DNA of 36,197 nucleotides from an uncultured Spartobacteria bacterium (GTDB lineage Bacteria; Verrucomicrobiota; Verrucomicrobiia; Chthoniobacterales; Chthoniobacteraceae): assembly GCA_903919125.1 (NCBI GenBank), contig CAIXGS010000073.1:1-36197 (forward strand), read 5' to 3'. Position 1 is the first letter of the stretch, and each line of letters starts with the position of its first letter. Under the pieces are notes generated by a model that was not told where the DNA came from, ran no database searches, and saw only the letters and a program-made list of their open reading frames with translations. The position numbers and the translations under genes were made by a program. This document shows, piece after piece, positions 35,756 to 36,197 of the stretch.

Positions 35756-36112
35756 GATTAAGCACACACGTTTGACATCTCTCCAAACGCGCTTACTCAA
35801 GTTCTCTAGCAACCAACAACTAATCACCAACAACTAAGAACAAAGAACCAACAACAAAGAACACTCCCCGCCCGTATTCCTTGACGACTGCATACATACT
35901 TTTTGAGGTTAGAACCAAACTTATGTCCGGTATCAGCAAGCTATCTTAGTAAGCTTTTAATAAGCTAATTCGGTAAGTATTTTTCGACTCTGCCTATCTT
36001 GTTGAAGCTTATGTTATCGGTTCACCGGACGGACCGGGGCGGCGTGTTTTGCTTATGAAACACGCCGCTCCTCGGAGCCGGTTTTCCTTTGTTTATCAGG
36101 ATGAATCGAAGA
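35756..36112 (-). other. 23S-5S internal transcribed spacer
   Basis: The roughly 355-nt spacer is unusually long and contains no tRNA that I could fold. It has a CAA-rich, low-complexity segment (35810-35865 on the plus strand) with two exact copies of ACCAACAACTAA (35812-35823 and 35826-35837), an AT-rich middle, and a strong hairpin near the 23S end (36039-36068). Confidence 0.75.
36039..36068 (-). other. Strong hairpin in the 23S-5S spacer, likely processing stem
   Basis: GCGGCGTGTTT (36039-36049) and AAACACGCCGC (36058-36068) form a perfect 11-bp stem with an 8-nt loop. No T-run follows on the minus strand, and 5S lies downstream, so it is more likely an RNase III-type processing structure than a terminator. 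Confidence 0.5.
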
Positions 36113-36197
36113 GAACTAAGCCGAACGGAATATTAGTACCACTGAGCTGAACGTATTACTACGCTTGCACCCGTGGCCTATCAACGTGGTGGTCTTC
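36113..36197 (-). rRNA. rrl: 23S ribosomal RNA, 3' end only
   Basis: The minus strand from the window edge reads GAAGACCACCACGTTGATAG, then GCAAGCGTAGTAATACGTTC, AGCTCAGTGGTACTAATATT and CCGTTCGGCTTAG, the conserved end of domain VI of bacterial 23S rRNA. The 3' boundary near 36113 is estimated from the usual end just after GGCTTA. The rest of the gene lies beyond the window. Confidence 0.93.

Noticed and set aside
35810-35865. Short CRISPR-like array
   Set aside because: Only two 12-bp copies with a 2-nt gap in a low-complexity run; no regular spacers and no cas genes in the window.
35756-36112. tRNA gene in the 23S-5S spacer
   Set aside because: No cloverleaf with a TTC-loop signature could be found on the rRNA strand.

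Overview
The window looks like a chromosomal segment from a member of the Verrucomicrobiota (PVC superphylum), perhaps Opitutae. The main evidence is a PVC-type heme-binding CxxCH dehydrogenase with HEAT-like repeats (13665-16745), a secreted right-handed beta-helix protein of the kind common in PVC genomes, a very large secreted multidomain protein, and many starts with no recognisable Shine-Dalgarno sequence. No database search was run, so the lineage is inferred from protein families and style.

Layout. (a) 1-310: 5' part of an Rpn-family nuclease/putative transposase gene, cut by the window edge. (b) 654-6133: three co-directional genes encoding a beta-helix exoprotein with an inserted carbohydrate-binding-like module, class I [4Fe-4S] fumarase, and a Tat-exported NHL beta-propeller. 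(c) 6130-10825, minus strand: a three-gene cassette of circularly permuted ATP-grasp, alpha-E protein and transglutaminase-like protease (a known but biochemically obscure peptide-synthesis type association), followed by a membrane acyltransferase. (d) 10998-13435: manganese homeostasis, with an MntR repressor and a small lipoprotein on the minus strand divergent from the Nramp transporter MntH. (e) 13665-18725: the PVC cytochrome/propeller protein, a cryptochrome/photolyase and a tiny DUF2256 zinc-finger-like gene that overlaps or abuts it. (f) 18882-20313: two divergent DoxX-like membrane proteins of equal length, then a non-coding stretch holding a MITE-like inverted repeat and a decayed copy of the tail of the PVC cytochrome gene. 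(g) 20314-25686: a 1790-residue YHYH/Lcl_C/Ig-like secreted protein. (h) 25769-27536: nucleoside diphosphate kinase, a repeat-bearing non-coding stretch, and a VIT1/CCC1 Fe/Mn transporter. (i) 27547-30517: an exported thioredoxin-domain (DUF255) protein whose start codon overlaps that of a divergent cell-wall amidase. (j) 30543-32952, minus strand: a glycosyltransferase family 9 / small exported protein / HAD phosphatase run. (k) 33275-34204: a Pro/Ser-rich lipoprotein. (l) 34317-35478, minus strand: nuoB-nuoC with neither nuoA nor nuoD beside them, sitting just past the terminator of an rRNA operon whose 5S gene and 23S 3' end fill the rest of the window.

How the parts may work together. MntR/MntH and the VIT1/CCC1 protein suggest control of Mn/Fe uptake and storage or efflux. 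Fumarase and NuoBC belong to central and respiratory metabolism. The cytochrome-type dehydrogenase, beta-helix, propeller and YHYH proteins are predicted extracytoplasmic and fit a polymer-degrading lifestyle. The least understood functional unit is the ATP-grasp/alpha-E/transglutaminase cassette. The least explained DNA is at 19688-20313 and 26195-26840, where short inverted repeats, a shared GGGACAGA word and a gene remnant point to past mobile-element activity. No CRISPR array, tRNA, intact insertion sequence or prophage was seen.
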